64,000 bases of DNA from Actinomyces slackii (GCF_900637295.1 NZ_LR134363.1:2542001-2606000), one strand, 5' to 3'. Positions 28,773 to 42,762 are shown, counted from the stretch's first letter. Made by a program: numbers and translations. Notes: generated from the sequence alone by a model not told the origin.

Positions 28773-28958
28773 TCAGCCGCCGGTCTCGCGCAGCACTGCG
28801 GACAGGTCCTCGTGGATGTCGGCCAGGGCCTGAGCGCGCTCATCCAGGGGGAGCTCGGCGATGGCCTCCAGGGCTGCCTCGTGGTCGGTCAGAGGGGCGC
28901 TGCGCGCCGGACCGGGCACAGGCCCTGGTCTGGGCGCCGGACGGGGGTGGGGGCTCAC
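28773..28958 (-). CDS. Small conserved protein between tlyA and HAD phosphatase genes
   Basis: The predicted 61-residue protein has a Pro/Arg/Gly-rich N-terminus (about 20 residues). A helical, acidic part follows, DHEAALEAIAELPLDERAQALADIHEDLSAVLRE. A small gene occurs at the same place in Mycobacterium (next to tlyA), and the C-terminal pattern LPLxERxxALxxIHxxL is the part that looks conserved. It is one base upstream of tlyA and 34 bases after the phosphatase gene, so it belongs to the operon. The function is unknown. Confidence 0.75.
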   Translation of the reverse strand: MSPHPRPAPRPGPVPGPARSAPLTDHEAALEAIAELPLDERAQALADIHEDLSAVLRETGG

Positions 28959-28992
28959 TGGCGGGTCGAGGTCCTTCCTGCGCAGGCGCGTC

Positions 28993-30069
28993 TCAGGGGG
29001 CCAGGACGTCGAGCTCGGGGACCTGGAGCGAGTCCCCGCTCGTGGTGTCGGCGTGGTCCCAGGCGGCGGCGACCAGGGCGCGGTAGGCGTCCAGGCGGAC
29101 GGCGCCGGGCTCGGTCAGGAGGCCTGAGCCGTCCAGCTCCAGTCGCCCGCCGACCACGCGGGCTCGCTGCTGGCTGACCTGCCACCAGGTCGCGCCCTCG
29201 ATCTCGACGGCGTGGGGGGCGGGGTGCGGCTCGGTCAGGCCGCGCAGGTCGGTGTGCAGGTAGCTGGGCCGCTCGTGAGGCCCGGCCAGGATGACGTCGC
29301 GAGCTCTCGAGACCCCGGTCAGTACGTGGAGGCCGGGGAAGCCCGCGGTGCGAGCGCCCACCAGGTCGGTGTTGAGGCGGTCCCCCACGGCCAGGGGGCG
29401 GCTGCCACCGGCACGGGCCAGTGCGCGCTGGTAGATCCCGGGGGTCGGCTTGCCCCCGGCAAGGGGCTGGACCCCGGTGGCGTTGACGACGGCCGCCACC
29501 AGGCTGCCGTTGCCCAGGGCGAAGCCCCTCTCGGTGGGCAGCGTGGAGTCGAGGTTGGTGGCCACGTGCAGGGCGCCCTGGGAGATGGCGTAGAGGGCCT
29601 CGGACAGCAGTGCCCAGTCGACGCCGGGGTCCCAGCCCTGGACGACGGCCGCTGGCCGGTGCTCGGCGGTGTCGGTGACCTGGTACCCCTGGTCGATGAG
29701 GGCCTCGCGCACGCCGTCGCCCCCCACCACCAGGACGGTGGCCCCCGCGGGGACGTGCTCGGCCAGGAGGGCGGCGCCGTCCATGGCGGCGCTGAAGACC
29801 TCGGCGGGGCTGGCCTGGATGCCGTTGTCGGCGAGCTTGTCGGCCACGGCCTGAGGGGTCCTGGAGGCGTTGTTGGTGACGAAGGACATGCGCATGCCCG
29901 CGCTGCGAGCGCCGTTGACCGAGTCGGCGGCGTGGGCGATGCGGGCATTGCCGGCGAAGCAGACCCCGTCGAGGTCGAGCAGGGCGACGTCGTGGATCTC
30001 GCACAGGGGTTCGGTAGCGGCCAAGAGGCCGACTCGCTCCTGGGTGCCGGGCTGTGCGCTGGTGATCAT
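28993..30069 (-). CDS. HAD-superfamily phosphatase, NagD/phosphoglycolate type
   Basis: The 358-residue protein carries DLDGVCFAGN (the nucleophile Asp of motif I) and SFVTNNASRTP (motif II). It also has GGKPTPGIYQRAL (motif III Lys) and AVGDRLNTDLVGARTAG (motif IV), the NagD-like class II cap layout. Such enzymes dephosphorylate small phosphorylated metabolites in the cytoplasm. A C-terminal extension of about 80 residues follows the core, as in the Rv1692-type glycerol-3-phosphate phosphatase. The start at 30069 follows the TPR gene stop by one base. Substrate is inferred from gene-order similarity only. Confidence 0.9.
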   Translation of the reverse strand: MITSAQPGTQERVGLLAATEPLCEIHDVALLDLDGVCFAGNARIAHAADSVNGARSAGMRMSFVTNNASRTPQAVADKLADNGIQASPAEVFSAAMDGAALLAEHVPAGATVLVVGGDGVREALIDQGYQVTDTAEHRPAAVVQGWDPGVDWALLSEALYAISQGALHVATNLDSTLPTERGFALGNGSLVAAVVNATGVQPLAGGKPTPGIYQRALARAGGSRPLAVGDRLNTDLVGARTAGFPGLHVLTGVSRARDVILAGPHERPSYLHTDLRGLTEPHPAPHAVEIEGATWWQVSQQRARVVGGRLELDGSGLLTEPGAVRLDAYRALVAAAWDHADTTSGDSLQVPELDVLAP

Positions 30070-30070
30070 C

Positions 30071-31381
30071 TCAGACCTCCTCATGGGGCGCACTGGGGTC
30101 CTGCTCGGCCTCGGCCAGCAGCTCGGTGAGCTCGTCCTCGACGCGCTGGGCGAACTCGGCCGACCAGTGGGCGTCCTCGTCCGTGTCATCATCAGGGGAC
30201 GCCGAGGCGGTTGGGTCGGCGGAATCCGCAGCCTCCGCTGTGTCCACGGCGTCTGCGGTCTCCGGCTCAGCATCCGGCGCCGCGGCGTCCTCAGCAGTCG
30301 GCTGCTGGGGCTCGTCATCGTCCTCGTCCTCGATGTCGAAGACCTCGACCTCCTCCTCGAATTGCTCTGCGGGGTCGGGACCGATGCGCTCACGAATGGC
30401 CTGGGCCTCAGCCTGGCGGCCCAGGTCCTCGAGCCGGTCGGCGCGCACGGAGTGGAGCCGCCACAGGATCTCGCTACGCGTGGGACGAGCCCTGATCGCG
30501 TCTTCGATGACCATGAGACCGAGCTCGGTCTGCCCCATCTCATGGCGAATACCGGAGGCGACCATGGCCAGCTCGGCTCGCTCTACGTCGTCGAGCTGGC
30601 GGGGGTCGGCGCCGGCGACGACCTGAAGGGCCTTGTCACGGTTGCCCAGGGCGCGCTCGCAGTCCGCCTCGATGGCGCGGTGAAGGTCCAGGCCGGAGAG
30701 TCGGCGCGCGGCCCTGATCTCGCGGAGCGCCTCGGTGTAGAGGCCGGCGAGGTAGGCGGCGATACCGGTGGACTCCCTGACGACGGCGACCCGTCCCGCC
30801 TGCGAGGCGGCGTAGCGCCCGTGCTCATAGGCCGCCTGGGGGTCGTCGTTGAGCAGGCGCTGGAGCATGATCAGGTGGCGGGCGACGTTCTCCGCATTGG
30901 CGCGCCCCAGGGCCCTGAGCTCAAGGCGGGCGCTGCGGTCAAGATCGGCGGGCTCGATGCCCTCGGGGACCGCCGGCTCAGGGACGCGCTGACGCTGGGC
31001 AGGCCGTCCGGAGGCACCGTTGGACCGCTGAGATCCGCGGCCGCGGTCGTCGCGCCTGTGGCCCCGGTCGCCTCGGCGACCGCCACGGGGGGCGTCCTCC
31101 TCGCGCCGCCCGCGCCCCTCGCCATCGCGCCATCTGCGCTGCTCCAGGGCCCTGCCATCCTCATGACGGCCCCAGGGCTTGCGCTCGCGTCGCTGCTCAC
31201 CATCGCTGCGCCGACTGCCGGGCCTGTCGGCCGGGCGCCCGAAGCGCTGCTCGCGATCGTCTCGCTCTCCACGGCCGTTGCCCCGACCGCCGTGATCACC
31301 GCGACGGCCAAAGCCATGCCGTTCGGATCGTCCGGCATCCCGCCTGCGGTCACGGCGGTCGGGATGATCGTGATCGGCCAT
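30071..31381 (-). CDS. TPR-like protein with Arg/Gly-rich N-terminus and acidic C-terminus
   Basis: The 436-residue protein has three zones. Residues 1 to about 130 are strongly basic and low in complexity (many RG, RR, RD repeats). Residues about 140-340 are alpha-helical with TPR-like pairs (ARHLIMLQRLLNDDPQAAYE, GLYTEALREIRAARRLSGLD). The last 90 residues are acidic (Asp, Glu, Ala, Ser). The middle matches the family of Rv1691 by position and pattern. It is the first gene of the operon and starts about 160 bases past the 5S rRNA gene. An RNA- or ribosome-linked scaffold role is a guess. Confidence 0.85.
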   Translation of the reverse strand: MADHDHPDRRDRRRDAGRSERHGFGRRGDHGGRGNGRGERDDREQRFGRPADRPGSRRSDGEQRRERKPWGRHEDGRALEQRRWRDGEGRGRREEDAPRGGRRGDRGHRRDDRGRGSQRSNGASGRPAQRQRVPEPAVPEGIEPADLDRSARLELRALGRANAENVARHLIMLQRLLNDDPQAAYEHGRYAASQAGRVAVVRESTGIAAYLAGLYTEALREIRAARRLSGLDLHRAIEADCERALGNRDKALQVVAGADPRQLDDVERAELAMVASGIRHEMGQTELGLMVIEDAIRARPTRSEILWRLHSVRADRLEDLGRQAEAQAIRERIGPDPAEQFEEEVEVFDIEDEDDDEPQQPTAEDAAAPDAEPETADAVDTAEAADSADPTASASPDDDTDEDAHWSAEFAQRVEDELTELLAEAEQDPSAPHEEV

Positions 31382-31473
31382 GATGCTTCTTTCAAGACGG
31401 GGACTCGGGCTGGGCCAAGCCTACCCGCAGATCCAGCGGTGGGTCGGTCGGTGTTTGGGTGTGGTGTGTATGT

Positions 31474-31529
31474 GTCCGGGCCCCTTGGGGTCCGCCCTGC
31501 TTGTGTGGGGCGGGTCCCCAGGGGGCCCG
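31474..31529 (-). terminator. Tandem GC-rich hairpins downstream of the rRNA operon
   Basis: Just past the 3' end of the 5S gene are two inverted repeats. The first, at about 31511-31529, is CGGGTCCCC/GGGGGCCCG with one wobble. The second, at about 31477-31493, is GGGCCCC/GGGGTCC around TT. No clear U-tract follows. Two hairpins in series are common at the ends of rRNA operons. Confidence 0.6.
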
Positions 31530-31541
31530 GTGTGGTGTGTG

Positions 31542-31660
31542 CTCGGTGGTGTCCTACTCTCCCGCACCCTGGCGGGTGCAGTACCATCGGCGCTGGCGGG
31601 CTTAGCTTCCGGGTTCGGGATGGGTCCGGGCGTGTCCCCTGCTGCTGTGACCACCGAGAC
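31542..31660 (-). rRNA. rrf: 5S ribosomal RNA
   Basis: Read on the minus strand the gene begins GTCTCGGTGGTCACAGCAGC and ends with GAGAGTAGGACACCACCGAG. The two ends pair as helix I (CTCGGTGGT with ACCACCGAG), and the CCCGAACCCGGAAGCTAAGC core is diagnostic of 5S rRNA. It is the third gene of the 16S-23S-5S operon. The ends are estimated to within a few bases. Confidence 0.95.
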
Positions 31661-31792
31661 GGTGGTGGGGCTTGCTCCCCCCTGTGTCCCCTTTTCTTTG
31701 TGTGTGGGGTGGGGGGGTGGTGCGGTGGTTGGGTTATTCGGTTGTGGGTCCCACCATTGTGTGGTGGGGTTGTGGTGGCTGGTTTGTTTGTT

Positions 31793-31829
31793 TGTGTGTG
31801 GGTTGGTTGTGGACCGTATAGTGGGTGCG
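31793..31829 (-). repeat. 3' strand of the pre-23S processing stem
   Basis: This trailer segment pairs with 35321-35356 upstream of the 23S gene. Both contain GTATAGTGGGTGCG or its complement, and the match continues through the GGTTGGTTGT block with a few G-U or single mismatches. Such long stems are RNase III processing sites around 23S rRNA. Confidence 0.7.
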
Positions 31830-31919
31830 GTGGTTGTTGTTTGCGTGTTTGTCCCCCCCTCTTTTTTTGTTTGCCCTTGTCCCTGTTCCTTGTTTGGTTG
31901 GGTTGGGGTGTTGGGGGGT

Positions 31920-37276
<5,357 letters not shown>

Positions 37277-37564
37277 AACATCTCGGAGAAAACAATATCC
37301 CCCAGCCCAACCCACCCACAACACCACACAACACGACAAAACATCGCATCACACAGCGCACGGGCAGACCAAACCAAAAACAAAACAACCAGAACACCCC
37401 CACAAGCCACACAACCAAAAACAATCACGCAGCCCAAAGGAATGCCCCAGCCAAAAATGGCATAAAAAACATGACACACTATCGAGATCTCAAACAACAC
37501 ACCCACTGACGCGGAAACTTGAGGAAATTCGTCTCCTCAGTCCTGCACCAGAAGCGTCCAAGAA

Positions 37565-37593
37565 ACTTTAGCGAAACTGCATTCAAATGTCAA
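37565..37593 (-). promoter_or_regulatory. rRNA operon promoter
   Basis: Read on the minus strand there is a perfect -35 TTGACA (37588-37593), a 17-base spacer, and -10 TAAAGT (37565-37570). Transcription would start near 37558, about 280 bases before mature 16S. This is the best consensus promoter in the window, as expected for an rRNA operon. Confidence 0.8.
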
Positions 37594-37793
37594 ATCGAAG
37601 GTTCGTGACCCTCGTCATCCATTCGCGTCTTCCTTCAGTTCTCGGTGACCGTCCGGTCGGATTATGCATCCGGCTGCCTTCGGGCCGGAGAGAACATTAC
37701 GCACAGCCCCCAGGTCCGTCAAACCCTGAATCAGTGAGTGCTGACACATGTCTCGAGTTACCACGAAGTCGCGGCTAGGCCCTGCAGATGAGG

Positions 37794-37846
37794 AGCGGGG
37801 CGACCCGGCCTCGGGCGGTGCCCGCTCGGTGCCGAATCGCCCCGCT
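37794..37846 (-). terminator. Inverted repeat downstream of the APC permease gene
   Basis: A perfect 10-bp stem AGCGGGGCGA / TCGCCCCGCT encloses 33 bases that can form a further GC-rich hairpin. It begins 27 bases past the permease stop on the minus strand and lies upstream of the rRNA promoter, so it would keep permease transcripts from entering the rRNA operon. There is no U-tract. Confidence 0.6.
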
Positions 37847-37872
37847 GTCCTGCGCGAGGCCAGGGCAAGGGC

Positions 37873-39348
37873 TCAGACGGTGATCACCCCGAAGCTCAGC
37901 CCGATGACGCCGGCGATCGCACCGATGGTGAAGATGGCCAGCAGCAGGTACTCCCAGCCCTTGAAGATCGGGCCGCCTGCAGTGCGGCGGGCCTGGACGA
38001 ACAGCGCCGTGCCGGCCAGGTACACGATGGCGCTGATGAGGAGGTACTGGATTCCACCGGCGTAGAGCAGCCAGACCGTGTAGACGGTGGCCAGGCCGCC
38101 GACGACCTTGTCGCTCAGCGTCCCGCCTCGCACGGCCAGGAGCAACTGGTAGATGGCGGACAGCAGGTAGGGAAGCAGGATGAGCGCACTGGCCAGGATG
38201 ATGAGCGCGGTGTAGGTCTGCTCATTGAAGTGGGTCCAGATGAGCAGGGCCTGGCAGCAGACGTTGGTCAGGATCAGCGCGCCCACCGGGGTGCCGTTGC
38301 GATTCTCCTTGCCCAGCCAGGCGGGAAGAACGCCGTCACGCGACGGCAGGCGCAGGATCTCAGCGCACATGAGGACCCAGGCCAGCACCGCTCCGATCAG
38401 CGCGATGGCCAGGCCTGCGGAGATGAAGGTCGCCCCCCAGTCACCGACGGCCGCAGCCAGCACATGGGCCAGCGAGGGATCCTCCATGGCGGCGAGCTGG
38501 TCCTGCTCGACCAGGCCGTAGGACAGGAAGTTGACCAGCAGCAGGAGCACCAGGACCAAGGCGAATCCCAGCAGGGTGGCTCGTCCCACGTCCCTGCGGC
38601 TGCGCGCGCGCTCGGAGAACACCGAGGCGCCCTCCACCCCGATGAAGACCCAGACGGTCACCAGCATCATGCCCTTGGTCTGATCGAGGATGGAGCCCAG
38701 CGGCGCGCCGTCGATCGTCAGAGCGCGCCCCCAGACGTCCTGGGTGAACAGGCCGGCGTCGAAGGCGATGATCGCGATCCCGATGAACACCACCAGGGGC
38801 ACCACCTTGGCCACGGTCACGATGGTGTTGACGAATGCTGCCTGCTGCACGCCCTGGAGCACCAGGAAGTGGAGCAGCCACAGGACCACCGAGGCGCAGG
38901 CGATCGCGGGCAGCGTGTTGCCGGAGCCGAATCCCAACATGGGGAAGACCACGCCCAGGGAGGACATGAGCAGGACCAGATAGCCAACATTGCCGATCCA
39001 GGCGCTGAGCCAGTAGCCCCAGGCCGAGGCATAGCCCACGTAGTCGCCGAAGCCGGCCCGGGCGTAGCCGTAGACACCGCCATCGATGTCCGGCCGCTTG
39101 ACCGCCAGGCGCTGGTAGCACATGGCCAGGACGAGCATGCCCGCCCCGGTGATGATCCACCCGATGAGCAGAGCCCCCGGTGCGGCCACCTTGGCCATCT
39201 GAGATGGGAGGCCGAAGATCCCCCCACCGATCATCGAACCAACGACGAGTGCGGTCAGCCCGACAACAGGCAGGGTGCTGACGGCTGAACCACCGCCCTT
39301 CGCATCTTCAGCGGGCGGACTCGTCACAGCAGAGCCAGATTCAGACAT
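37873..39348 (-). CDS. APC-superfamily amino-acid permease (ArcD/YjdE-like)
   Basis: The 491-residue protein has about 12-13 hydrophobic segments. The GSMIGGGIFGLPSQMA motif in the first helix is typical of APC antiporters of the basic amino-acid/polyamine type (arginine-ornithine or arginine-agmatine). I start it at 39348 (MSESGSAV); a further 19 residues upstream are possible but not hydrophobic and lack a better ribosome site. It stands alone between tyrS and the rRNA operon, with its own 3' hairpin. The arginine substrate is an inference strengthened only loosely by the nearby arg genes. Confidence 0.85.
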   Translation of the reverse strand: MSESGSAVTSPPAEDAKGGGSAVSTLPVVGLTALVVGSMIGGGIFGLPSQMAKVAAPGALLIGWIITGAGMLVLAMCYQRLAVKRPDIDGGVYGYARAGFGDYVGYASAWGYWLSAWIGNVGYLVLLMSSLGVVFPMLGFGSGNTLPAIACASVVLWLLHFLVLQGVQQAAFVNTIVTVAKVVPLVVFIGIAIIAFDAGLFTQDVWGRALTIDGAPLGSILDQTKGMMLVTVWVFIGVEGASVFSERARSRRDVGRATLLGFALVLVLLLLVNFLSYGLVEQDQLAAMEDPSLAHVLAAAVGDWGATFISAGLAIALIGAVLAWVLMCAEILRLPSRDGVLPAWLGKENRNGTPVGALILTNVCCQALLIWTHFNEQTYTALIILASALILLPYLLSAIYQLLLAVRGGTLSDKVVGGLATVYTVWLLYAGGIQYLLISAIVYLAGTALFVQARRTAGGPIFKGWEYLLLAIFTIGAIAGVIGLSFGVITV

Positions 39349-39501
39349 CACTCGACATCTCCAAGGAGTGGGGAAACAATAATGCAATTGTCTCCCACAA
39401 GTCATCAGACGTCAAGATAGGAAATAACCGTCATAACATGCGAATCGGAAATCTATTCCTTTCACCGCATACTCATGCAGGCGGAAAAGCGCTATTCCAT
39501 C

Positions 39502-40800
39502 TCAGGCAGGGTCAGAGGCCTGAGACGCACGCGCAACAGCCAGATTCCTCCGCCCCTTGCGCACCAGAACCACTCCCCCGGCCAGCAGCTGATCAGCGCC
39601 GATGGTCGCGTCCTCGTCCTCAACCTTGATGTTGTTGAGGTAGGCGCCGCCGCCGGCCACGGTCTTGCGCGCGGCATTGCGCCCCTTGTCCAGACCGGTG
39701 CTCACCAGCAGGTCCACGATGGTCGACACGCCCGTCTCCAGCTCGCCGGCCGGCAGGTCGGCCGTGGCCGCCGCCATGGTGCCCGCATCGATCTGGGTCA
39801 GGTCTCCCCTGCCCCACAGTGCCGCCGTCGCCGCCTCGGCCTGGGCCAGCGCCTCCTCGCCGTGCACCCAGCGGGTGACCTCCCGGGCAAGCGCCCGCTG
39901 GGCCTCGCGCGCCCGGGGGTTGTCCGCCACCGCTGCCTCCAGGCGCTCGATCTCGGCGCGATCCAGGAAGGTGAAGACCTTGAGGAAGCGCACGACGTCG
40001 ACGTCGTCGGCCTGGAGCCAGAACTGGTAGAAGGCGTAGGGGCTGAGCATCTCGGGGTTGAGCCAGATGGCCCCGCCCTCCGTCTTGCCGAACTTCGTGC
40101 CGTCGGCCTTGGTGATGAGGGGGTTGGTCATGACGTGCACGGAGGCGCCCTCCACCTTGTGGATGAGGTCCATGCCGCCCACGAGGTTGCCCCACTGGTC
40201 GTTGCCGCCGACCTCGAGGGTGCAGCCGTAGCGGCGGAAGAGCTCGAGGTAGTCGTTGGCCTGGAGGATCTGGTAGCTGAACTCGGTGTAGGAGATGCCC
40301 TCCTCACTGGACAGGCGCCGGGCGACGACGTCCTTGGAGAGCATGGTGCCCATGCGGAAGTACTTGCCGAGATCCCGCAGCAGGCCGATGGCGGTCAGCT
40401 CTGCGGTCCAGTCGAGGTTGTTGACGATCCGGGCCGGGTTGTCCCCCTCGAAGTCGAGGAGGTTCTCGAGCTGGGACTGCAGAGAGCGAGCCCATCCGGC
40501 GACCACCTCGGGGGTGTTGAGGCTTCGCTCGCCCCTGTCCCGGGGGTCGCCCACCAGCCCGGTGGCCCCGCCCACCAGGGCGAGCGGGTGGTGGCCGGCC
40601 AGTTGAAGGTGGCGCATGACCTTGACGGCCACGAGGTGACCATGATGCAGGGAGGGCGCCGTGGGATCGAAGCCGCAATAGAAGGTGATCCGCCCCTCGG
40701 TGAGCGCCGCGCGGAGCGCGTCGATGTCGGTGTGCTGGGCGATGAGCCCACGCCACTGCAACTCCTCCAGGATATCGGTCACGGTCCTGTTGCCTTCCAT
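39502..40800 (-). CDS. tyrS: Tyrosyl-tRNA synthetase
   Basis: The 432-residue class I synthetase has the HIGH-like HHGH at residues 52-55, the tyrosine-binding GGNDQWGN, and KFGKT as its KMSKS-type loop. A C-terminal S4-like RNA-binding domain follows. It charges tRNA-Tyr in the cytoplasm. The start MEGNRTVTDILEEL at 40800 matches the family's usual N-terminus. The frame is open further upstream, but that part is not conserved. The gene keeps its actinobacterial place near mpg and the arg cluster. Confidence 0.96.
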   Translation of the reverse strand: MEGNRTVTDILEELQWRGLIAQHTDIDALRAALTEGRITFYCGFDPTAPSLHHGHLVAVKVMRHLQLAGHHPLALVGGATGLVGDPRDRGERSLNTPEVVAGWARSLQSQLENLLDFEGDNPARIVNNLDWTAELTAIGLLRDLGKYFRMGTMLSKDVVARRLSSEEGISYTEFSYQILQANDYLELFRRYGCTLEVGGNDQWGNLVGGMDLIHKVEGASVHVMTNPLITKADGTKFGKTEGGAIWLNPEMLSPYAFYQFWLQADDVDVVRFLKVFTFLDRAEIERLEAAVADNPRAREAQRALAREVTRWVHGEEALAQAEAATAALWGRGDLTQIDAGTMAAATADLPAGELETGVSTIVDLLVSTGLDKGRNAARKTVAGGGAYLNNIKVEDEDATIGADQLLAGGVVLVRKGRRNLAVARASQASDPA

Positions 40801-40951
40801 GGGACTGGGCCGGCCCCCATGAGGGGCGACGGCGCCGGGCGCGCGCCTCGGCGGCGCTAGTCTGCCACGACCACCGCGCTTGACCACTCCCGCATCTCCC
40901 TCGGAGGACCTCCCAGGCGGTATCCACGTGGTCAACGACCGTGGGCACGGT

Positions 40952-41362
40952 TCAACAGCCGTCCGGCCCCGAATCCGCTCCAGGCGACAAGACCTGGACT
41001 CCCACGTCGCGCGCCGAGTCGATAAGGCGCGCGTCATAGGTCACAAGATAGGTGGCCCTGCATCGGATGGCCGCCGTCAGGTGCAGGGCGTCCAGCGAAC
41101 GGAGGCCGGCTCCCCCGATCAACCCGGCCTCCGTGTAGAGCGAGCGCGGCATGTCGAAGAGATCGATCCCCTCGAGAAGGGAGGTAATGGCGCCTTGCGT
41201 CAGAGCAGTGCGGCGCGCAGCGGCTCGACGCAGTTCCGTCTCAAGCAGGAGTGCGCCGGCAAGATCCGCCCTCGCCTCATCGATCCGCTCGGCCAATGCC
41301 TCGGACTCAGCCTCTTCAACGAGGAGCTTCAGGGCCGCCGAGGTGTCGAGGTACCACCTCAT
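40952..41362 (-). CDS. PIN-domain toxin of a Phd/PIN toxin-antitoxin pair (module 1)
   Basis: The 136-residue protein has the PIN nuclease acids: Asp6 in YLDTSAALKL, Glu in LLLETELRRA, Asp in GLRSLDALHL and Asp in LVTYDARLI. PIN toxins of the VapC type cut RNA when freed from their antitoxin. The start overlaps the antitoxin stop by four bases (ATGA at 41359-41362), the usual arrangement. It is a paralogue of the toxin at 57749. A tail of about 10 residues past VLSPG is not conserved. Confidence 0.88.
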   Translation of the reverse strand: MRWYLDTSAALKLLVEEAESEALAERIDEARADLAGALLLETELRRAAARRTALTQGAITSLLEGIDLFDMPRSLYTEAGLIGGAGLRSLDALHLTAAIRCRATYLVTYDARLIDSARDVGVQVLSPGADSGPDGC

Positions 41363-41613
41363 CGGTCATCACGGATCGCTGCGAGGAGTTCCTCAGTGCT
41401 CTCCTCAAGCCTAACCCGCCGGAACTCCGAGTACCTGTGCCTGCGCACGGCTGGCTTGACGCATCGGAGGTCTGAATCCGGTGTGGCGGAGGACAGGCGC
41501 GCCACCGGGATTCCTCGCCGGGTCACCGTCATCTCCTCCCCGGCCTCCACGCGGCGCAGGACCGCAGCGCTGTCATTCCTCAGTTCTCGCTGGCTGATCC
41601 GCGCCATCTCCAT
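41359..41613 (-). CDS. Phd/YefM-family antitoxin (module 1)
   Basis: The 84-residue protein begins MEMARISQRELRNDSAAVLRR and continues VEAGEEMTVTRRGIPVARL, the compact Phd/YefM DNA-binding fold. The rest is charged and should wrap around the PIN toxin. Antitoxins of this family also repress their own promoter. I chose 41613 because GAGG lies upstream; an ATG two codons later is possible. An operator candidate with two TGCTAC boxes lies immediately upstream. The frame open further upstream is not conserved. Confidence 0.85.
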   Translation of the reverse strand: MEMARISQRELRNDSAAVLRRVEAGEEMTVTRRGIPVARLSSATPDSDLRCVKPAVRRHRYSEFRRVRLEESTEELLAAIRDDR

Positions 41614-41620
41614 GACCTCA

Positions 41621-41642
41621 TCGTAGCATCGTGTAGCACAAT
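41621..41642 (-). promoter_or_regulatory. Operator/promoter candidate of toxin-antitoxin module 1
   Basis: On the minus strand the site contains TTGTGCTACACGATGCTACG: two TGCTAC boxes ten bases apart, seven bases before the antitoxin ATG. The second box makes an extended -10 (TGC-TACGAT). A closely similar pair precedes the second module at 57465. Confidence 0.6.
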
Positions 41643-41761
41643 CGTCGGAAGACTCCAGGGACGGGGAAGGCGGCGTCCGGGCGAGAGCCCCCGGCCGCCG
41701 TCGCCCCCCCGACTCAGGGCTCGGGGCACCGGCCGGCGGGCGAGCGTCGTCCCCTCGCCCC

Positions 41762-42493
41762 TTATCCGCCCGTCCTCCCGGGCCCCGACGGCGGCGCAAC
41801 CGCGGCCGCCGCTGACATCCCCAACCCCAGCCGCTGCGCGTAGAGGGGCCAGCCTCCCTGGGCGCGCGCGGCCTTCCCGGCCTCCAGGACGAGCCAGTGG
41901 AGCTCCTGGTGCTCGGCGGCGTCCAGGGCCTCCTGGGCCACGGCCTCTTCCAGGAGCCTGCGGGTGGATTCGTAGTCGCGCCCCACGGGAGTCCCCAGGG
42001 CAGTCAGCATGCGCCGGGCGTAGGTGTCCCAGATGAAGCGGGGCCGGTCGTAGGCGTAGAGGCTGATGACGTCGGCGGTCTCCGGCCCCACGCCGCGCAG
42101 GCCCATGAGGGAGGAGCGCAGTGCGCCGTCACTCATGGAGCCAGCCTGGCGCCCGGGCCCTGTGGTGAGCCAGGTTGCCAGGGCGCGCAGGGTGGCCGAC
42201 TTGCCGGTCATGAAACCGGAGGGGCGGATGAGGCGGGGCAGACAGTCCTCGCCCTGCTCGGGCAGGGCCAGCAGCGCCGTCGGCTCCAGGGCACCGGCGG
42301 TGCGCAGGCGCTCCAGGGAGCGCAGGGCGTTGCCCCAGGCGGTGTTCTGGACGAGGACCGCGCCCGCCATGATCTCGAAGCCCGAGTCCGCCGGCCAGCC
42401 GTGGCCCGTCCCCAACTCAGCGCGCAGGACCTCCAGGAGCCGGCGCAGCCGCAACGGGGCACGGCCGGTGTCCCCGTTCCCGTCCCCACTCAC
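41762..42493 (-). CDS. Endonuclease III-like HhH-GPD DNA glycosylase domain protein
   Basis: The 243-residue protein resembles the HhH-GPD superfamily of base-excision repair. ALRSSLMGLRGVGPETADVI is the helix-hairpin-helix, followed by the conserved Asp in RPRFIWDTYARRML. Unlike classical Nth, no C-terminal four-cysteine Fe-S loop is visible, which matches the Fe-S-free endonuclease III-related group. The start is GTG at 42493, overlapping the stop of the upstream gene as GTGA. It lies near mpg, another base-excision glycosylase, which suits a repair role. The preferred lesion is unknown. Confidence 0.8.
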   Translation of the reverse strand: MSGDGNGDTGRAPLRLRRLLEVLRAELGTGHGWPADSGFEIMAGAVLVQNTAWGNALRSLERLRTAGALEPTALLALPEQGEDCLPRLIRPSGFMTGKSATLRALATWLTTGPGRQAGSMSDGALRSSLMGLRGVGPETADVISLYAYDRPRFIWDTYARRMLTALGTPVGRDYESTRRLLEEAVAQEALDAAEHQELHWLVLEAGKAARAQGGWPLYAQRLGLGMSAAAAVAPPSGPGRTGG

Positions 42494-42762
42494 CGGCCCG
42501 CCTCCGGCGCCAGGCCCGCCGGGCGGTCCCAGGTCAGGGTGTAGCGGTAATAGAAGCGGCGCCGGACTCGGCTGCCTGGGAGCAGCCGCGCCGTGGCCGG
42601 GTCGACCTCGATGCCCACGATCTCCTCGCATACTCCCGCGAGACGCTGCAGAAGCAGACCCTCCCAGCAACCAACGTCGCAGGCCCGACCGCCACGGGTG
42701 GAGGTCTCGGCGAGGATCTCGTCATGGAAGGCGGCATTGTGGTTCCAGTACTGCTCGGGCAT
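42490..42762 (-). pseudogene. Internally deleted class I SAM methyltransferase
   Basis: The 90-residue frame begins MPEQYWNHNAAFHDEILAET, then ACDVGCWEGLLLQRL (a decayed SAM motif I) and EEIVGIEVDPATA (motif II). It then jumps to LLPGSRVRRRFYYRYTLTWD, the usual C-terminal end of this methyltransferase family, where the arginine-rich tail normally follows about 100 more residues. The missing middle would carry the rest of the Rossmann fold. The frame is intact and sits in an operon with overlapping neighbours, so a reduced functional protein is possible, but loss of function is more likely. Confidence 0.65.

Larger units (their letters stand above)
37277..37872 (-). other. rRNA operon leader, promoter region and permease 3' flank
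   Basis: This gap of about 600 bases holds, from low to high coordinate, the C/A-rich 16S leader (plus-strand view), a consensus promoter at 37565-37593, and a 53-base inverted repeat at 37794-37846 that ends the amino-acid permease unit. No coding sequence is convincing. Short plus-strand frames in the leader lack ribosome sites and are rejected. Confidence 0.7.

Noticed and set aside
42490..42762. Small methyltransferase as an intact functional gene
   Set aside because: Motif I is decayed and the central part of the fold is missing, so it is listed as a probable pseudogene rather than a confident CDS.
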